Below are positions 19,551-29,485 of a DNA stretch of 64,000 nucleotides, piece after piece. The stretch's first letter is position 1. Every line of letters begins with the position of its first letter. Origin of the DNA: Escherichia sp. ESNIH1 (GTDB taxonomy: Bacteria; Pseudomonadota; Gammaproteobacteria; Enterobacterales; Enterobacteriaceae); contig PQKR01000002.1 in assembly GCA_002918705.1 (NCBI GenBank), forward strand, positions 558,001 through 622,000, read 5' to 3'. A model generated the notes under the pieces. The model did not search any database and had not been told where the DNA came from. It saw nothing but the letters and a program-made list of their open reading frames with translations. The position numbers and the translations under genes are program-made.

Positions 19551-21593
19551 GTGAGCATGGATATTAGCGATTTTTATCAGACATTTTTTGATGAAGCTGA
19601 CGAGCTGTTAGCCGACATGGAGCAACACCTGCTGGATCTGGTGCCGGAAGCGCCGGATTCAGAGCAGCTCAACGCCATCTTTCGTGCGGCCCACTCCATA
19701 AAGGGGGGCGCTGGCACGTTTGGCTTTACCATTTTGCAGGAGACCACGCACCTGATGGAAAACCTGCTGGATGAGGCCCGGCGCGGAGAGATGCAACTCA
19801 ATACCGATATTATCAACCTGTTTTTGGAAACCAAAGATATTATGCAGGAACAGCTCGACGCCTATAAAAGCTCGCAAGAGCCGGATGCCGCCAGCTTTGA
19901 ATATATCTGCAATGCGCTGCGCCAGCTGGCGCTGGAAGCGAAAGGCGAAGTGCCTGCCGCTGCGGCCGGTGGGGCCAGGCTGACCGTTGTAGATAATGCC
20001 CAGGCCGTCGCTGATACCGCGCCTGCCGCCGCACCTGCGGCTGCTAATGACGGCAAGCTGCGCATTGTCCTGTCGCGCCTGAAAGAGAGCGAAGTCAACC
20101 TGCTGGAAGACGAGCTGAAAAACCTGGCAACCCTCAGCGACGTGGTAAAAGGCGCGGATACGCTGAGCGCGACGCTGGAAGGCGGCGTGAGCGAGGACGA
20201 TCTGATTGCCGTGCTCTGCTTCGTCATCGAGCCGGATCAGATTAGCTTTACCAAGGCGTCAGCCGCGGTTACCGCCACCGAGGCCGCTCCTGCCGCCCCG
20301 GCTCCGGTCGCTCAGCCGGTTGCCGCTGCGCCGGTTGCACAAAGCGCGCCGCGCGAGCAGCCTGCCGCCCGTCAGGAGCGTGCAGAAAAGCCGGCCCGCG
20401 CCAGCGAGTCCACCAGCATCCGCGTGGCCGTTGAGAAAGTTGACCAGCTGATCAACCTGGTGGGCGAGCTGGTGATCACCCAGTCGATGCTGGCCCAGCG
20501 TTCCAACGAGCTGGATCCGGTCAATCATGGCGATCTTATCACCAGCATGGGCCAGCTGCAGCGTAACGCCCGCGATCTGCAAGAGTCGGTGATGTCTATC
20601 CGTATGATGCCGATGGAGTACGTCTTCAGCCGCTTCCCGCGTCTGGTGCGCGATCTGGCGAGCAAGCTCAACAAGCAGATCGAGCTGACGCTGCTGGGCA
20701 GCTCTACCGAACTGGATAAGAGCCTGATCGAGCGCATTATCGATCCGTTAACGCACCTGGTACGTAACAGCCTCGACCACGGCATTGAACTGCCGGATAC
20801 CCGCGTCGCCGCTGGGAAATCCCCGGTCGGTAACCTGACGCTCTCCGCTGAGCATCAGGGCGGTAATATCTGCATCGAAGTGATCGACGACGGCGCAGGC
20901 CTCAACCGCGAGCGCATTCTGGCGAAAGCGGTATCGCAGGGGATGGCGGTGCATGAAAACATGACCGATGAAGAGGTCGGCATGCTGATCTTCGCCCCGG
21001 GCTTCTCCACCGCAGAGCAGGTGACGGACGTCTCCGGCCGCGGCGTGGGCATGGACGTGGTGAAACGTAACATCCAGGAGATGGGCGGCCACGTTGAGAT
21101 CCAGTCGAAGCAGGGCGCGGGCACCACCATCCGCATTCTGCTGCCGCTGACGCTGGCGATCCTCGACGGTATGTCGGTGAAGGTGAGCGACGAGGTCTTT
21201 ATTCTGCCGCTGAATGCAGTGATGGAGTCCCTGCAGCCGCGTGAAGAGGATCTGCACCCGCTGGCAGGCGGCGAGCGCGTGCTTGAAGTGCGCGGCGAAT
21301 ATCTGCCGCTGGTCGAGCTGTGGAAGGTCTTTGACGTCGACGGCGCGAAAACCGAGGCGACGAAAGGCATCGTGGTGATCCTACAGAGCGCAGGCCGCCG
21401 CTACGCGCTGCTGGTGGATCAGCTGATTGGTCAGCACCAGGTTGTCGTGAAGAACCTCGAAAGCAACTACCGCAAGGTGCCGGGCATCTCCGCTGCAACT
21501 ATCCTCGGCGATGGCAGCGTGGCGCTGATCGTCGATGTTTCGGCGTTACAGGGATTAAACCGTGAGCAACGTGTGGCGCACACAGCCGCCTGA
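19551..21593 (+). CDS. cheA: Chemotaxis histidine kinase CheA
   Basis: The sensor kinase of the chemoreceptor array, 680 residues (654 in E. coli, the extra length being in Ala/Pro-rich linkers near residues 150-170 and 250-300). Domains in order: P1 Hpt with phosphorylated H48 in [10 protein letters not shown]2 (CheY/CheB docking); P3 dimerisation; P4 ATPase with NSLDHGIE (N box), DDGAGL, and [10 protein letters not shown]5 CheW-like. GTG 19551 ([10 protein letters not shown]) replaces the longer frame. An internal Met near residue 98 (TKDIMQEQ) is the equivalent of the short CheA-S start in E. coli. Confidence 0.97.
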   Translation: MSMDISDFYQTFFDEADELLADMEQHLLDLVPEAPDSEQLNAIFRAAHSIKGGAGTFGFTILQETTHLMENLLDEARRGEMQLNTDIINLFLETKDIMQEQLDAYKSSQEPDAASFEYICNALRQLALEAKGEVPAAAAGGARLTVVDNAQAVADTAPAAAPAAANDGKLRIVLSRLKESEVNLLEDELKNLATLSDVVKGADTLSATLEGGVSEDDLIAVLCFVIEPDQISFTKASAAVTATEAAPAAPAPVAQPVAAAPVAQSAPREQPAARQERAEKPARASESTSIRVAVEKVDQLINLVGELVITQSMLAQRSNELDPVNHGDLITSMGQLQRNARDLQESVMSIRMMPMEYVFSRFPRLVRDLASKLNKQIELTLLGSSTELDKSLIERIIDPLTHLVRNSLDHGIELPDTRVAAGKSPVGNLTLSAEHQGGNICIEVIDDGAGLNRERILAKAVSQGMAVHENMTDEEVGMLIFAPGFSTAEQVTDVSGRGVGMDVVKRNIQEMGGHVEIQSKQGAGTTIRILLPLTLAILDGMSVKVSDEVFILPLNAVMESLQPREEDLHPLAGGERVLEVRGEYLPLVELWKVFDVDGAKTEATKGIVVILQSAGRRYALLVDQLIGQHQVVVKNLESNYRKVPGISAATILGDGSVALIVDVSALQGLNREQRVAHTAA

Positions 21594-21614
21594 TTTAGTT
21601 AAAAAGGTAAAAAT

Positions 21615-22118
21615 ATGACCGGTATGAGTAATGTAACGAAACTGGCTGGTGAGCCATCGGGTCAGGAATTTCTGGTATTCACTTTAGGCGATGAAGAGTA
21701 CGGCATCGATATCCTGAAAGTGCAGGAGATCCGCGGTTACGATCAGGTAACCCGTATTGCTAACACCCCGGACTTTATTAAAGGGGTAACGAACCTGCGC
21801 GGTGTGATTGTACCCATTGTCGATCTGCGGGTGAAATTCAGCCAGCAGGACGTGGAGTATAACGATAACACCGTGGTGATCGTGCTCAATCTGGGGCAGC
21901 GCGTGGTCGGGATTGTGGTCGACGGCGTCTCTGACGTGCTGTCGCTGGCGTCCGATCAGATCCGTCCTGCGCCGGAGTTTGCCGTTACCCTGTCAACGGA
22001 ATATCTCACCGGCCTCGGCGCGCTGGGTGACCGCATGCTGATCCTGGTCAACATCGAGAAGCTGCTGAACAGCGAAGAGATGGCCCTGCTGGATAGCGCC
22101 GCGGCCCACGTTGCCTGA
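21615..22118 (+). CDS. cheW: Chemotaxis coupling protein CheW
   Basis: The adaptor linking receptors to CheA, 167 residues of SH3-like fold. Landmarks: [34 protein letters not shown] and [11 protein letters not shown]. It is the last gene of the motAB-cheAW operon; a terminator follows at 22128. In E. coli tar follows directly, whereas here a pilus operon intervenes. Confidence 0.97.
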   Translation: MTGMSNVTKLAGEPSGQEFLVFTLGDEEYGIDILKVQEIRGYDQVTRIANTPDFIKGVTNLRGVIVPIVDLRVKFSQQDVEYNDNTVVIVLNLGQRVVGIVVDGVSDVLSLASDQIRPAPEFAVTLSTEYLTGLGALGDRMLILVNIEKLLNSEEMALLDSAAAHVA

Positions 22119-22127
22119 TACCCTTCA

Positions 22128-22155
22128 ACGCTCCCCTCCGCGGGAGCGTTTTTTT
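22128..22155 (+). terminator. Terminator of motAB-cheAW
   Basis: ACGCTCCC, 6-base loop, GGGAGCGT, then seven T. It isolates the flagellar operon from the inserted pilus operon. Confidence 0.92.
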
Positions 22156-22437
22156 ACCCCCTTGCACTCCACTCCGCCATTACCCATTAATAACATTTAA
22201 GTTTGGCTAAAACCGCCAATGAAACATCAGACAATATATTGTGAAGTAGATCACGTGATAATGAATATATCATTCACGTTTCACTTTGTTACGAGCTGTT
22301 AATAATGTTAATTCATTGAAAGATAATGCAATTTTATGTCAATACGCCGATAGTTTGAGTGGGCCTTTACAGGGTGGTTGTTTGCAACCTCGTAAGCTAA
22401 ATTTCTGTTAATCCTGCTTTTTCACAGAGGCGACAAC
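22156..22437 (+). promoter_or_regulatory. Pilus operon promoter region
   Basis: An AT-rich leader of about 280 bases, unlike the GC-rich flanks. It has a near-perfect CRP site (22240-22255: TGTGAAGTAGATCACG) and an adjacent inverted repeat AATGA-ATATA-TCATT (22260-22274). No clear -35/-10 pair stands out; the AT content suggests possible H-NS silencing. Confidence 0.5.
22240..22255. promoter_or_regulatory. CRP-like site of the pilus operon
   Basis: TGTGA-AGTAGA-TCACG differs from the CRP palindrome by one arm base. It is about 185 bases before the first pilin start. Confidence 0.6.
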
Positions 22438-23007
22438 ATGAACAGAAAAACCCTCCTTGTTTTGGCAAGCGGTGCGCTGGCACTGGCCGGACACTCTGCC
22501 CATGCGGTAACCAGCAGTGGGACCATCAACGCAACGCTGACCCTGACCAACGGCTGCCTGATCAACGGCTCGCCGAATCAGAGCGGCATTAACTTCGGCT
22601 CGCTGGACTTTGGTACCCATCCCGCCACCTTCTCCGAGCTCACCACGCAGCTCACGGGTGCCAACGGCGGCAACAGCTTCGCGATCCAGTGCACCACCGA
22701 CACCTATACCGTGCAGATCACCGGCACCACCAATACCGTTGCCCCCGCTACGGTGGTAGGTACCCCAGGCACGCCGGCGCGCTATTTAATTAACACTGCT
22801 AATGCAACTCAGGGCGTAGCCTACAGCCTCTACAGCGACAGCGGTTTTAGTAACGTCATCGCCAACAACGCTCCGCTGCCGGTTGCTTCCACTGCCGGAG
22901 GGGTGAATAACTACACCCTCTTTGGCCGTATTCAGGGTGGGGGTAACAGCGTGACCGTGGTCCCTGGGACCTACTCCGATACGATAAACGTGAGCGTGAT
23001 CTACTGA
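22438..23007 (+). CDS. Spore coat U domain pilin (CsuA/B-like, probable major subunit)
   Basis: A 189-residue secreted protein. Signal peptide MNRKTLLVLASGALALAGHSAHA is followed by a SCPU (spore coat protein U) domain: the early cysteine NGCLING, FGSLDFG, CTTDTYTVQITG and the C-terminal beta-strand GTYSDTINVSVIY expected to serve in donor-strand exchange. Two cysteines allow one disulfide. It is the first of five genes, and its position and single domain mark it as the likely pilus shaft subunit of an archaic chaperone-usher pilus like Acinetobacter Csu. Confidence 0.85.
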   Translation: MNRKTLLVLASGALALAGHSAHAVTSSGTINATLTLTNGCLINGSPNQSGINFGSLDFGTHPATFSELTTQLTGANGGNSFAIQCTTDTYTVQITGTTNTVAPATVVGTPGTPARYLINTANATQGVAYSLYSDSGFSNVIANNAPLPVASTAGGVNNYTLFGRIQGGGNSVTVVPGTYSDTINVSVIY

Positions 23008-23017
23008 CGTCAGCGCA

Positions 23018-23572
23018 ATGAAGCCTGAGGGAGTCGACACGCGCCTGGCGCCTGGCCGAAGCATGCTGCGCATCGTCTTCGGTTTGGGATTGCTGGGGTG
23101 GGCAGGGAGCGCCACCGCGCTGACGGTTAACACCCAGTCATTTCAGGTTGGGGCAACCATTGCAGCAGGATGCTCGGTGGTCAGCGGCAGCGGAGGCCTG
23201 CTTGGCGCCCTGGACTTCGGCAGCCGCAGCGGCGTGGCAAGCGGTCAGGTCACTACCAGCTTTGTGCCCAACAGCGCGCTCTCTTTGGCCTGTACGCCCG
23301 GCGTGGCGTTAAGCATGAGCATCAACGGCGGTCTTCACTACGGCACCGTGCGAAACATGCAGCGCAGCGGAGGAACAGAGCGGGTGCCATATCGGCTCTA
23401 TCGCAGCAGCACGCTGGCGGCCAATACGGAAATTGGTGTTAACCAGTCGTTTTCGGTCACCTATAGCGATAGTAACAATATCGCGCTGACGCTGTTTGGC
23501 GCGGCGCAGCTCACGGGGTTTAGCCCCGCAGGAAATTATACCGATCAACTGACCGTAACGTTGTCCTGGTAA
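23018..23572 (+). CDS. Spore coat U domain minor pilin (CsuA/CsuB-like)
   Basis: A 184-residue SCPU protein ten bases after the first pilin. If ATG 23018 is used, a hydrophilic 15-residue leader precedes the signal MLRIVFGLGLLGWAGSATA; ATG 23063 would give a standard signal peptide. Neither has a strong ribosome-binding site. Domain features: AAGCSVVSG, LDFGSRSG, LACTPGVALSMSINGG, and terminal GNYTDQLTVTLSW. Probably an adaptor or minor subunit. Confidence 0.8.
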   Translation: MKPEGVDTRLAPGRSMLRIVFGLGLLGWAGSATALTVNTQSFQVGATIAAGCSVVSGSGGLLGALDFGSRSGVASGQVTTSFVPNSALSLACTPGVALSMSINGGLHYGTVRNMQRSGGTERVPYRLYRSSTLAANTEIGVNQSFSVTYSDSNNIALTLFGAAQLTGFSPAGNYTDQLTVTLSW

Positions 23573-23593
23573 GGTCATACAGGGAGAAGGATC

Positions 23594-24355
23594 ATGAAAA
23601 CCATTATGGGTCGGAGCCTAATAGCAGGTGCCCTGCTGGCGCTAACGGGTATGACGCAGCAGGCACAGGCGGCAGCCACCATTTTACTCTGGCCGATCGA
23701 TCCCTGGCTGGCCGCCGATGCAAAAGCAACGGAGCTGTGGATCCAGAATCAGGGGAATACGCCAACGACGATGCAGGTGCGCATCATGCGCTGGACCCAG
23801 GAGGGCGGCCATGAACGCTATCAGGCCCAGCAGGACGTGGTCGCCAGCCCGCCCATTGTGCGGATCGATAAGGGCGGCAAGCAGCTTATTCGTCTGATTA
23901 AGCAGACCCAGGTTCCCGCCGGTATTGAGCAAGGCTACCGGATCATCGTGGATGAGATCCCCCAGCCCGCTAGCGGAGATTCTCCGCAGATCGGCCTGAA
24001 GATCCAGATGCGCTACTCCATTCCTCTCTTTGTTTACGGTCAGGGCGTAGAGACCACCACCGAGGGGGCAAACCATGCGTTGGTGAATACGCGTGACCTG
24101 AGCTGGCGGGTGATCCGCGAAGGAGGGAAACCGGCGCTGGAGGTACGCAACCGCAGCGATGTGCACGTGCGCCTGAGCCAGGTTAGCGTGCAGCAGGGCA
24201 GCCAGCGGCGCGAGCTGGCAGACGGCCTGCTGGGATACGTGCTGCCAGGCGGCGCGCGTAGCTGGCCGCTTCCATCAGGTCTTAGCAATCCGACGACCAT
24301 GACGGCGACGATTAATGCCAGGGATACTCAATGGCAGTCGTCTCCCGCAAACTGA
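23594..24355 (+). CDS. Periplasmic pilus chaperone (CsuC-like)
   Basis: A 253-residue PapD-like chaperone with a Sec signal ending TQQAQA. The N-terminal Ig domain holds the strand WIQNQGNTPTTMQVRIMRW and the conserved IRLIKQ and GYRIIVDEIP segments of PapD-family proteins. It would cap pilins by donor-strand complementation and deliver them to the usher. The usher frame starts inside its last 25 bases, suggesting coupling. GGGAGAAGG lies before the start. Confidence 0.87.
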   Translation: MKTIMGRSLIAGALLALTGMTQQAQAAATILLWPIDPWLAADAKATELWIQNQGNTPTTMQVRIMRWTQEGGHERYQAQQDVVASPPIVRIDKGGKQLIRLIKQTQVPAGIEQGYRIIVDEIPQPASGDSPQIGLKIQMRYSIPLFVYGQGVETTTEGANHALVNTRDLSWRVIREGGKPALEVRNRSDVHVRLSQVSVQQGSQRRELADGLLGYVLPGGARSWPLPSGLSNPTTMTATINARDTQWQSSPAN

Positions 24356-26715
24356 TCCTGCCGCTGATGGTGCTGCTGGGGGGAGTAACGGATGCGCTGG
24401 CAGAGGAGGGGGATGATGCCCTGCCGCCGCCGCCGGATGCGCAGGCCATCAACGCCCAGGCGGTTTTTCACCTCTCGCTGGTAGTTAACTACTACGATAC
24501 CGAGCTGGTGGTGCCCGTCACGCGGCGTCAGGGGAACTATATTGTCGCCAGCCGCGATCTGCAGCGGGCGGGGATCCCCGCTGAGCATCTCCCGCCTGGA
24601 GACGTCGACCTCTCGACGCTGGCCGACGTGCGCACCGAATATGACAGCAATCGTCAGCGGCTGCTGCTGTTCGTTCCCCGGGAGTGGGTTGGCGATCGGG
24701 CCACCTCTTTTAGCGGCGAAACAGCGCGCGTCAAACCGCTCTATGGCCGGGGGGCGCTGTTAAACTACGATGTCTATACCAGCAGCACCGAGCATGCAGG
24801 TAGCCAGGCTTCCCTTTGGCATGAGTTTCGCTATTTCGACAGCAACGCGGTGTTCTCCTCCACCGGCACGCTGCGGGAGTACCTCTCCGGCACCGCCGGG
24901 CAAAACCAGGGTTATACCCGCTACGACACCACGCTGCTGTTCACCAATGAGGATGATGCCACCGAGTGGCAGCTGGGGGACGTCATCTCCGACTCGCTGA
25001 ACTGGAGCAGCAGCGTGCGGATGGGCGGGATCCGCTACGGGCGCGACTTCTCGCTGCGCCCGGATCTGGTCACCTGGCCGCTACCGGCGTTTACCGGCGA
25101 AGCGGCGGTGCCGACGGCGGTCGACGTCTTTATTAACGGCTACCGGGCCGGATCCACCCAGCTGCAGCCCGGCCCCTTTACCCTGACCAATCTGCCCTAC
25201 ATCAACGGGGCGGGGGATGCGGTGCTGGTCACCACCGACGCGCTGGGACGCCAGGTCAGCACCACGCTGCCGTTCTATGTCTCCAGCGACGTGCTGAAGA
25301 GCGGCATCACCGATGGCGCAGTCACTCTCGGCAGCCTGCGCCGTAACTACGGCATTGATGATTTTAACTACGGTCCGGCGGCGGGCAGCGGCTCGCTGCG
25401 CTACGGCGTGACCGACTACTTTACCTTTGAGAGCCACGGCGAAGCCGCAGAGGAGTTAACCCTCGGTGGCGCGGGCGGGGTGGTGAAGCTGGGCCAGTAC
25501 GGGGTGGTTAACTCATCGTGGACGGAGAGCCGGATGCGGGGTAACAGCGGCAGCCAGTTCAACTGGGGCTACCAGTACAGCACCAGCACCTTCAGCATCG
25601 CCACCCAGCACACTCGCCGCGAGCGCGGGTTCGGCAACCTGGCCCTCTACGATCAGACCATCGTTTACGATGACGACCGCCAGCCGCTGGCGACCCTGAG
25701 CCGTAATAGCGATCAATATTCGCTGACCTTTAATATGGGCGACTATGGCAACGTCGGCGCGGCCTGGATTGGCGTGCGCAGTTTTGATAACCAGAAGACC
25801 GAGCTGCTGAATCTCTCCTGGAGCCGGAACCTGTGGGGCAGCAGCAGCCTCTACCTGGCGGCCAGCCACGATAAGCAGCGGGACGACTGGACCTTTGCGA
25901 TGTCGCTGCAGATCCCTATCGGCGAGCGGGACAGTGCGGCCATCAGCGTGGAGAAAACCCCGGATGCGGGCACCAGCCAGCGTATCAACTATAACCATGC
26001 CATGCCTACCGATGGCGGCTTCGGCTGGAATATGGCCTTCGCCCGCCAGCCGCAGTCGGACAACTATCAGCAGGCGACGCTCAACTGGCGCAATAACAGC
26101 GTGGAACTCCAGGGGGGCGGCTATGGTGAACGCGGGATGATGACCTGGTGGGGCGAAGCGCTGGGTTCGCTGGTGCTGATGGACGGCCAGCTCTTTGCGG
26201 CTAACAAGATCAACGACGCCTTTGTGGTGGTCAGCACCGGGGGCAATGCCAACGTGCCGGTAAGCTATGAGAACCAGCCGGTGGGCAAGACCAATGATAA
26301 AGGCTATCTGCTGGTGAGCGGCGTCTCGGCATACTATCCCGCCAGCTACAGCATCAATACCCTTAACCTGCCGGCGGACACGCGCCTGAAAGAGACCGAG
26401 CGGCGCGTAGCCCTGCGTCGCCAGAGCGGTTACCTGGTGGAGTTCCCGATGGAGCAGGAGCGGGTCGCCAGCGTGATCCTGCACGATGCCGAGGGGCACG
26501 CCCTGCCGGTGGGCAGCCAGGTCTATCGGGAGGGGCGATCTCCCACGCCGGTGGGCTATGACGGCATCGCCTTTCTGGAAAATCTCAGCGACGTGAACGC
26601 CCTGCGGGTGACCACGCCAGATAACCGCACCTGCTTTGCCCGTCTGGCGATTGGCGCAAACCCTGAACATAAATTACAGACCTACGGGCCGCTTACCTGT
26701 GAGGAGAGACGCTGA
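24331..26715 (+). CDS. Outer-membrane usher of archaic pilus (CsuD-like)
   Basis: A 794-residue usher forming the secretion pore and assembly platform. Signal peptide MAVVSRKLILPLMVLLGGVTDALA; N-terminal domain to about residue 130; a beta-barrel with plug; and C-terminal domains with the usher-family segments VFINGYRAGSTQLQPGPF, LVTTDALGRQ and VPVSYENQPVGKTNDKGYLL. C-terminal cysteines TCFARL...GPLTCEE. Length and motifs match the Csu-type usher branch rather than FimD (about 870 residues). It overlaps the chaperone and abuts the tip gene by one base. Confidence 0.88.
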   Translation: MAVVSRKLILPLMVLLGGVTDALAEEGDDALPPPPDAQAINAQAVFHLSLVVNYYDTELVVPVTRRQGNYIVASRDLQRAGIPAEHLPPGDVDLSTLADVRTEYDSNRQRLLLFVPREWVGDRATSFSGETARVKPLYGRGALLNYDVYTSSTEHAGSQASLWHEFRYFDSNAVFSSTGTLREYLSGTAGQNQGYTRYDTTLLFTNEDDATEWQLGDVISDSLNWSSSVRMGGIRYGRDFSLRPDLVTWPLPAFTGEAAVPTAVDVFINGYRAGSTQLQPGPFTLTNLPYINGAGDAVLVTTDALGRQVSTTLPFYVSSDVLKSGITDGAVTLGSLRRNYGIDDFNYGPAAGSGSLRYGVTDYFTFESHGEAAEELTLGGAGGVVKLGQYGVVNSSWTESRMRGNSGSQFNWGYQYSTSTFSIATQHTRRERGFGNLALYDQTIVYDDDRQPLATLSRNSDQYSLTFNMGDYGNVGAAWIGVRSFDNQKTELLNLSWSRNLWGSSSLYLAASHDKQRDDWTFAMSLQIPIGERDSAAISVEKTPDAGTSQRINYNHAMPTDGGFGWNMAFARQPQSDNYQQATLNWRNNSVELQGGGYGERGMMTWWGEALGSLVLMDGQLFAANKINDAFVVVSTGGNANVPVSYENQPVGKTNDKGYLLVSGVSAYYPASYSINTLNLPADTRLKETERRVALRRQSGYLVEFPMEQERVASVILHDAEGHALPVGSQVYREGRSPTPVGYDGIAFLENLSDVNALRVTTPDNRTCFARLAIGANPEHKLQTYGPLTCEERR

Positions 26716-27683
26716 TGCGCCGCGCTATTCTGCTTTTTCTGCTGCTGATGGGATGCAGCCCGCTGGCGTGGGCAGCCTGTACGGTGACGCCCACCAACGC
26801 CGTCTTTGGTACCGTCACCTCGTTTGCGCTTAATAGCACCGAGCAGGAGATCAGCGGCAGCCTGACGGTGCAGTGTGACGCCGTGCTGCTTAACCTGTTA
26901 ACGGGTAACGCGATAACTATGCAGCTGAGCAGTGCGAGCGCCGCGGTCAGCAACCGGGCGATCCTACGTCGGGTGGATAACCCGGCCAGCGCCGATACCA
27001 TCCCGGTGCGGCTGTGCGGGGCTGCAGGGTGCAATAACAACAGTGAGGCGCTCATCGGCGGCAGCTATACCTGGAGCGGAAACGCGCTGCTCGATCTGCT
27101 GAGTACCCGACGCATTGTCCTGCCGATCTATTTCCGCACCCTCTCCGGGCAGACCGTGGCGGCGGGCCAGTACCAGGCCACCTTTAACCTCAACGTTACC
27201 TATAACATCTGCTCGCTGGGTCTGCTTGGCGGCTGCGGCTCGTGGCAGACCGGCACCGTACCCGTTGCCGTCACGGCGACCATCAGCATAACCAATGACT
27301 GCATCACTATCACTGCGCCAAACGTCAACTTCGGCAGCGCGCCGCTGGTTAAAAACTTCCCGGCGGTGGCGCAGGGCGTCGCGGTGACCTGCACCAAAGG
27401 CAGCGTCTATAGCGTGGGGATCAACAACGGCAGCAACGCCAACGGCAGCGTGCGTAATATGGCTTCCGGCAATAATCGCCTGAGCTATGAGATCTACAAA
27501 GGCAGCACCAGCGAGCGCTGGGGCAGCAGCGGCACCGAACGCTGGGCCAGTAGCGCCTCCTCACTGCTCAGCGCCAACGGCCTGGTGCGTACCTATAACT
27601 ATACGGCCCGGGTATTAACCAACCAGGCGACGCCTCCGGCCGGAACCTACAGCGATACGGTGGTGGTGGATATCGCCTTTTAA
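26715..27683 (+). CDS. Two-domain spore coat U tip adhesin (CsuE-like)
   Basis: A 322-residue secreted protein with signal peptide ending LAWA, then two SCPU domains (about 22-165 and 170-322), the arrangement of the Csu tip adhesin CsuE: an N-terminal adhesive domain and a C-terminal pilin domain ending [16 protein letters not shown]. Multiple cysteine pairs ([20 protein letters not shown]). TGATG overlap with the usher couples translation. The N-terminal domain would contact surfaces; hydrophobic loop residues typical of CsuE cannot be mapped by eye. Confidence 0.85.
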   Translation: MRRAILLFLLLMGCSPLAWAACTVTPTNAVFGTVTSFALNSTEQEISGSLTVQCDAVLLNLLTGNAITMQLSSASAAVSNRAILRRVDNPASADTIPVRLCGAAGCNNNSEALIGGSYTWSGNALLDLLSTRRIVLPIYFRTLSGQTVAAGQYQATFNLNVTYNICSLGLLGGCGSWQTGTVPVAVTATISITNDCITITAPNVNFGSAPLVKNFPAVAQGVAVTCTKGSVYSVGINNGSNANGSVRNMASGNNRLSYEIYKGSTSERWGSSGTERWASSASSLLSANGLVRTYNYTARVLTNQATPPAGTYSDTVVVDIAF

Positions 27684-27723
27684 TCAGCCAGGCGCGTAGC
27701 GGATTATTTCCCTTTCGCAAATG

Positions 27724-27750
27724 TAAAGTTCCCACCACACATGCCGATAA
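27724..27750 (+). promoter_or_regulatory. Sigma-28 promoter of tar
   Basis: TAAAGTTC, an 11-base spacer, GCCGATAA: one base from consensus. Start expected near 27757, 25 bases before tar. It keeps the chemoreceptor operon under FliA control despite the upstream pilus insertion. Confidence 0.95.
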
Positions 27751-27781
27751 CACCGTTAATAAGTCATCAATAAGGTGTTGC

Positions 27782-29443
27782 ATGTTGAATCGTATCCGCG
27801 TTGTCACAATGCTGATGATGGTGCTGGTCATTTTTGCACTTCTCCAGCTGGTATCCGGTGGGCTGCTGTTTTCGTCGCTGAAACAGAATCAGCAGAGCTT
27901 TGCTGACGCTAATGATCTTCGCCAGCAGCAGACCGAGCTGACTAAAACCTGGGAGCTGATGCTGCAGACGCGCATCAACCTCAGCCGTTCCTCTGCGCGG
28001 ATGATGATGGATCCGTCGAATCAGCAGAGCAGTGCCAAAAACGATCTGCTAAAGAGCGCGCACACCTCGCTCGCCGATGCGGCAAAACACTACGAGGCCT
28101 ACAAAGCGCTGCCGACCGTGCCGGCGATGGCGCAGGTTAGCCAGCAGCTTGATGACAAGTACCGCACCTACAGTGCCGCGCTCACCGAGCTGATCCAGTT
28201 CCTGGAGAGCGGCAATATGGACGCCTTTTTCGCCCAGCCTACCCAGGGAATGCAGAACGCAATGGGCGATGCGCTGGGGCAGTATGCCCAGCTCAGCAGC
28301 GAGCTATACCTCAACGCCTTTACCCAGAGCACTCACGACTACCGTTTCGCCCAGTGGCAGATGGCGATCCTCGCCCTGGCACTGGTCATTGTGCTGGCCG
28401 CGGTATGGTACGGCATTCGCCATATCCTGCTTAATCCACTGGCCAACGTGATCCGCCACATCCGCGACATCGCCAGCGGGGATCTCACCCAGACGCTGGT
28501 CATAGACGGGAAAAACGAAATTACCGAGCTGGCGGACAGCGTGGAGCATATGCAGCGCTCGCTAATCGACACCGTCACCAACGTGCGCCGGGGATCGGAT
28601 GCGATCCACAGCGGCACCAGCGAAATTGCCGCCGGTAATAACGATCTCTCCTCCCGCACCGAGCAGCAGGCCTCCGCGCTGGAGCAGACCGCGGCCAGCA
28701 TGGAGCAGCTCACCGCCACCGTGAAGCAGAACGCCGACAATGCCCGTCAGGCCTCGCAGCTGGCGCTTAGCGCCTCCGAGACCGCCGGACGCGGGGGCAA
28801 GGTAGTGGACGGCGTGGTGAAAACCATGCACGACATCGCCGCCAGCTCGAAGAAAATCGCCGATATCACTAGCGTAATCGACGGCATCGCTTTCCAGACC
28901 AATATCCTGGCGCTCAACGCCGCCGTAGAGGCTGCCCGTGCGGGCGAACAGGGGCGTGGCTTTGCCGTGGTTGCCGGTGAGGTGCGTAACCTTGCCAGCC
29001 GCAGCGCTAACGCTGCCAAAGAGATCAAAGCGTTAATTGAAGATTCCGTCTCGCGCGTGGATACCGGCTCGGTGCTGGTAGAGAGCGCCGGGGAGACCAT
29101 GAACGATATCGTCAATGCGGTAACCCGGGTGACCGACATTATGGGCGAGATTGCCTCTGCTTCTGATGAGCAGAGCAAGGGCATCGACCAGGTGGCGCTG
29201 GCGGTATCGGAGATGGACAGAGTGACACAGCAGAACGCGTCGCTGGTAGAAGAGTCTGCGGCCGCAGCCGCAGCATTAGAAGAACAGGCCAGTCGACTCA
29301 CGCAGGCGGTCTCTGCTTTCCGCCTTGCCGCCGTCCCTGAAAACCCGGCGCAGCGCCGCTCGCCAGGCGGGGAGTCCGTCTCCGCCCCGGCTAGCAGCCG
29401 TCAGCTCAGTACCGGACAGGATGATAACTGGGAAACTTTTTGA
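27782..29443 (+). CDS. tar: Aspartate chemoreceptor Tar
   Basis: A methyl-accepting chemotaxis protein of 553 residues: first membrane helix, periplasmic four-helix sensor, second helix (about 190-212), HAMP, and a long signalling coiled coil. The aspartate-site segment [14 protein letters not shown] keeps the arginines of Tar. The hairpin tip is [20 protein letters not shown], and the C terminus is the NWETF pentapeptide that docks CheR and CheB. First gene of tar-tap-cheRBYZ. Confidence 0.95.
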   Translation: MLNRIRVVTMLMMVLVIFALLQLVSGGLLFSSLKQNQQSFADANDLRQQQTELTKTWELMLQTRINLSRSSARMMMDPSNQQSSAKNDLLKSAHTSLADAAKHYEAYKALPTVPAMAQVSQQLDDKYRTYSAALTELIQFLESGNMDAFFAQPTQGMQNAMGDALGQYAQLSSELYLNAFTQSTHDYRFAQWQMAILALALVIVLAAVWYGIRHILLNPLANVIRHIRDIASGDLTQTLVIDGKNEITELADSVEHMQRSLIDTVTNVRRGSDAIHSGTSEIAAGNNDLSSRTEQQASALEQTAASMEQLTATVKQNADNARQASQLALSASETAGRGGKVVDGVVKTMHDIAASSKKIADITSVIDGIAFQTNILALNAAVEAARAGEQGRGFAVVAGEVRNLASRSANAAKEIKALIEDSVSRVDTGSVLVESAGETMNDIVNAVTRVTDIMGEIASASDEQSKGIDQVALAVSEMDRVTQQNASLVEESAAAAAALEEQASRLTQAVSAFRLAAVPENPAQRRSPGGESVSAPASSRQLSTGQDDNWETF

Positions 29444-29485
29444 TCGTGTTGATATTGCGGCGTTAGCCGCCTGATGGGAGCGTAG

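Noticed and set aside
25513-26670. 385-codon frame opposite the pilus usher
   Set aside because: Antisense shadow of the usher; no start signal and no family resemblance.
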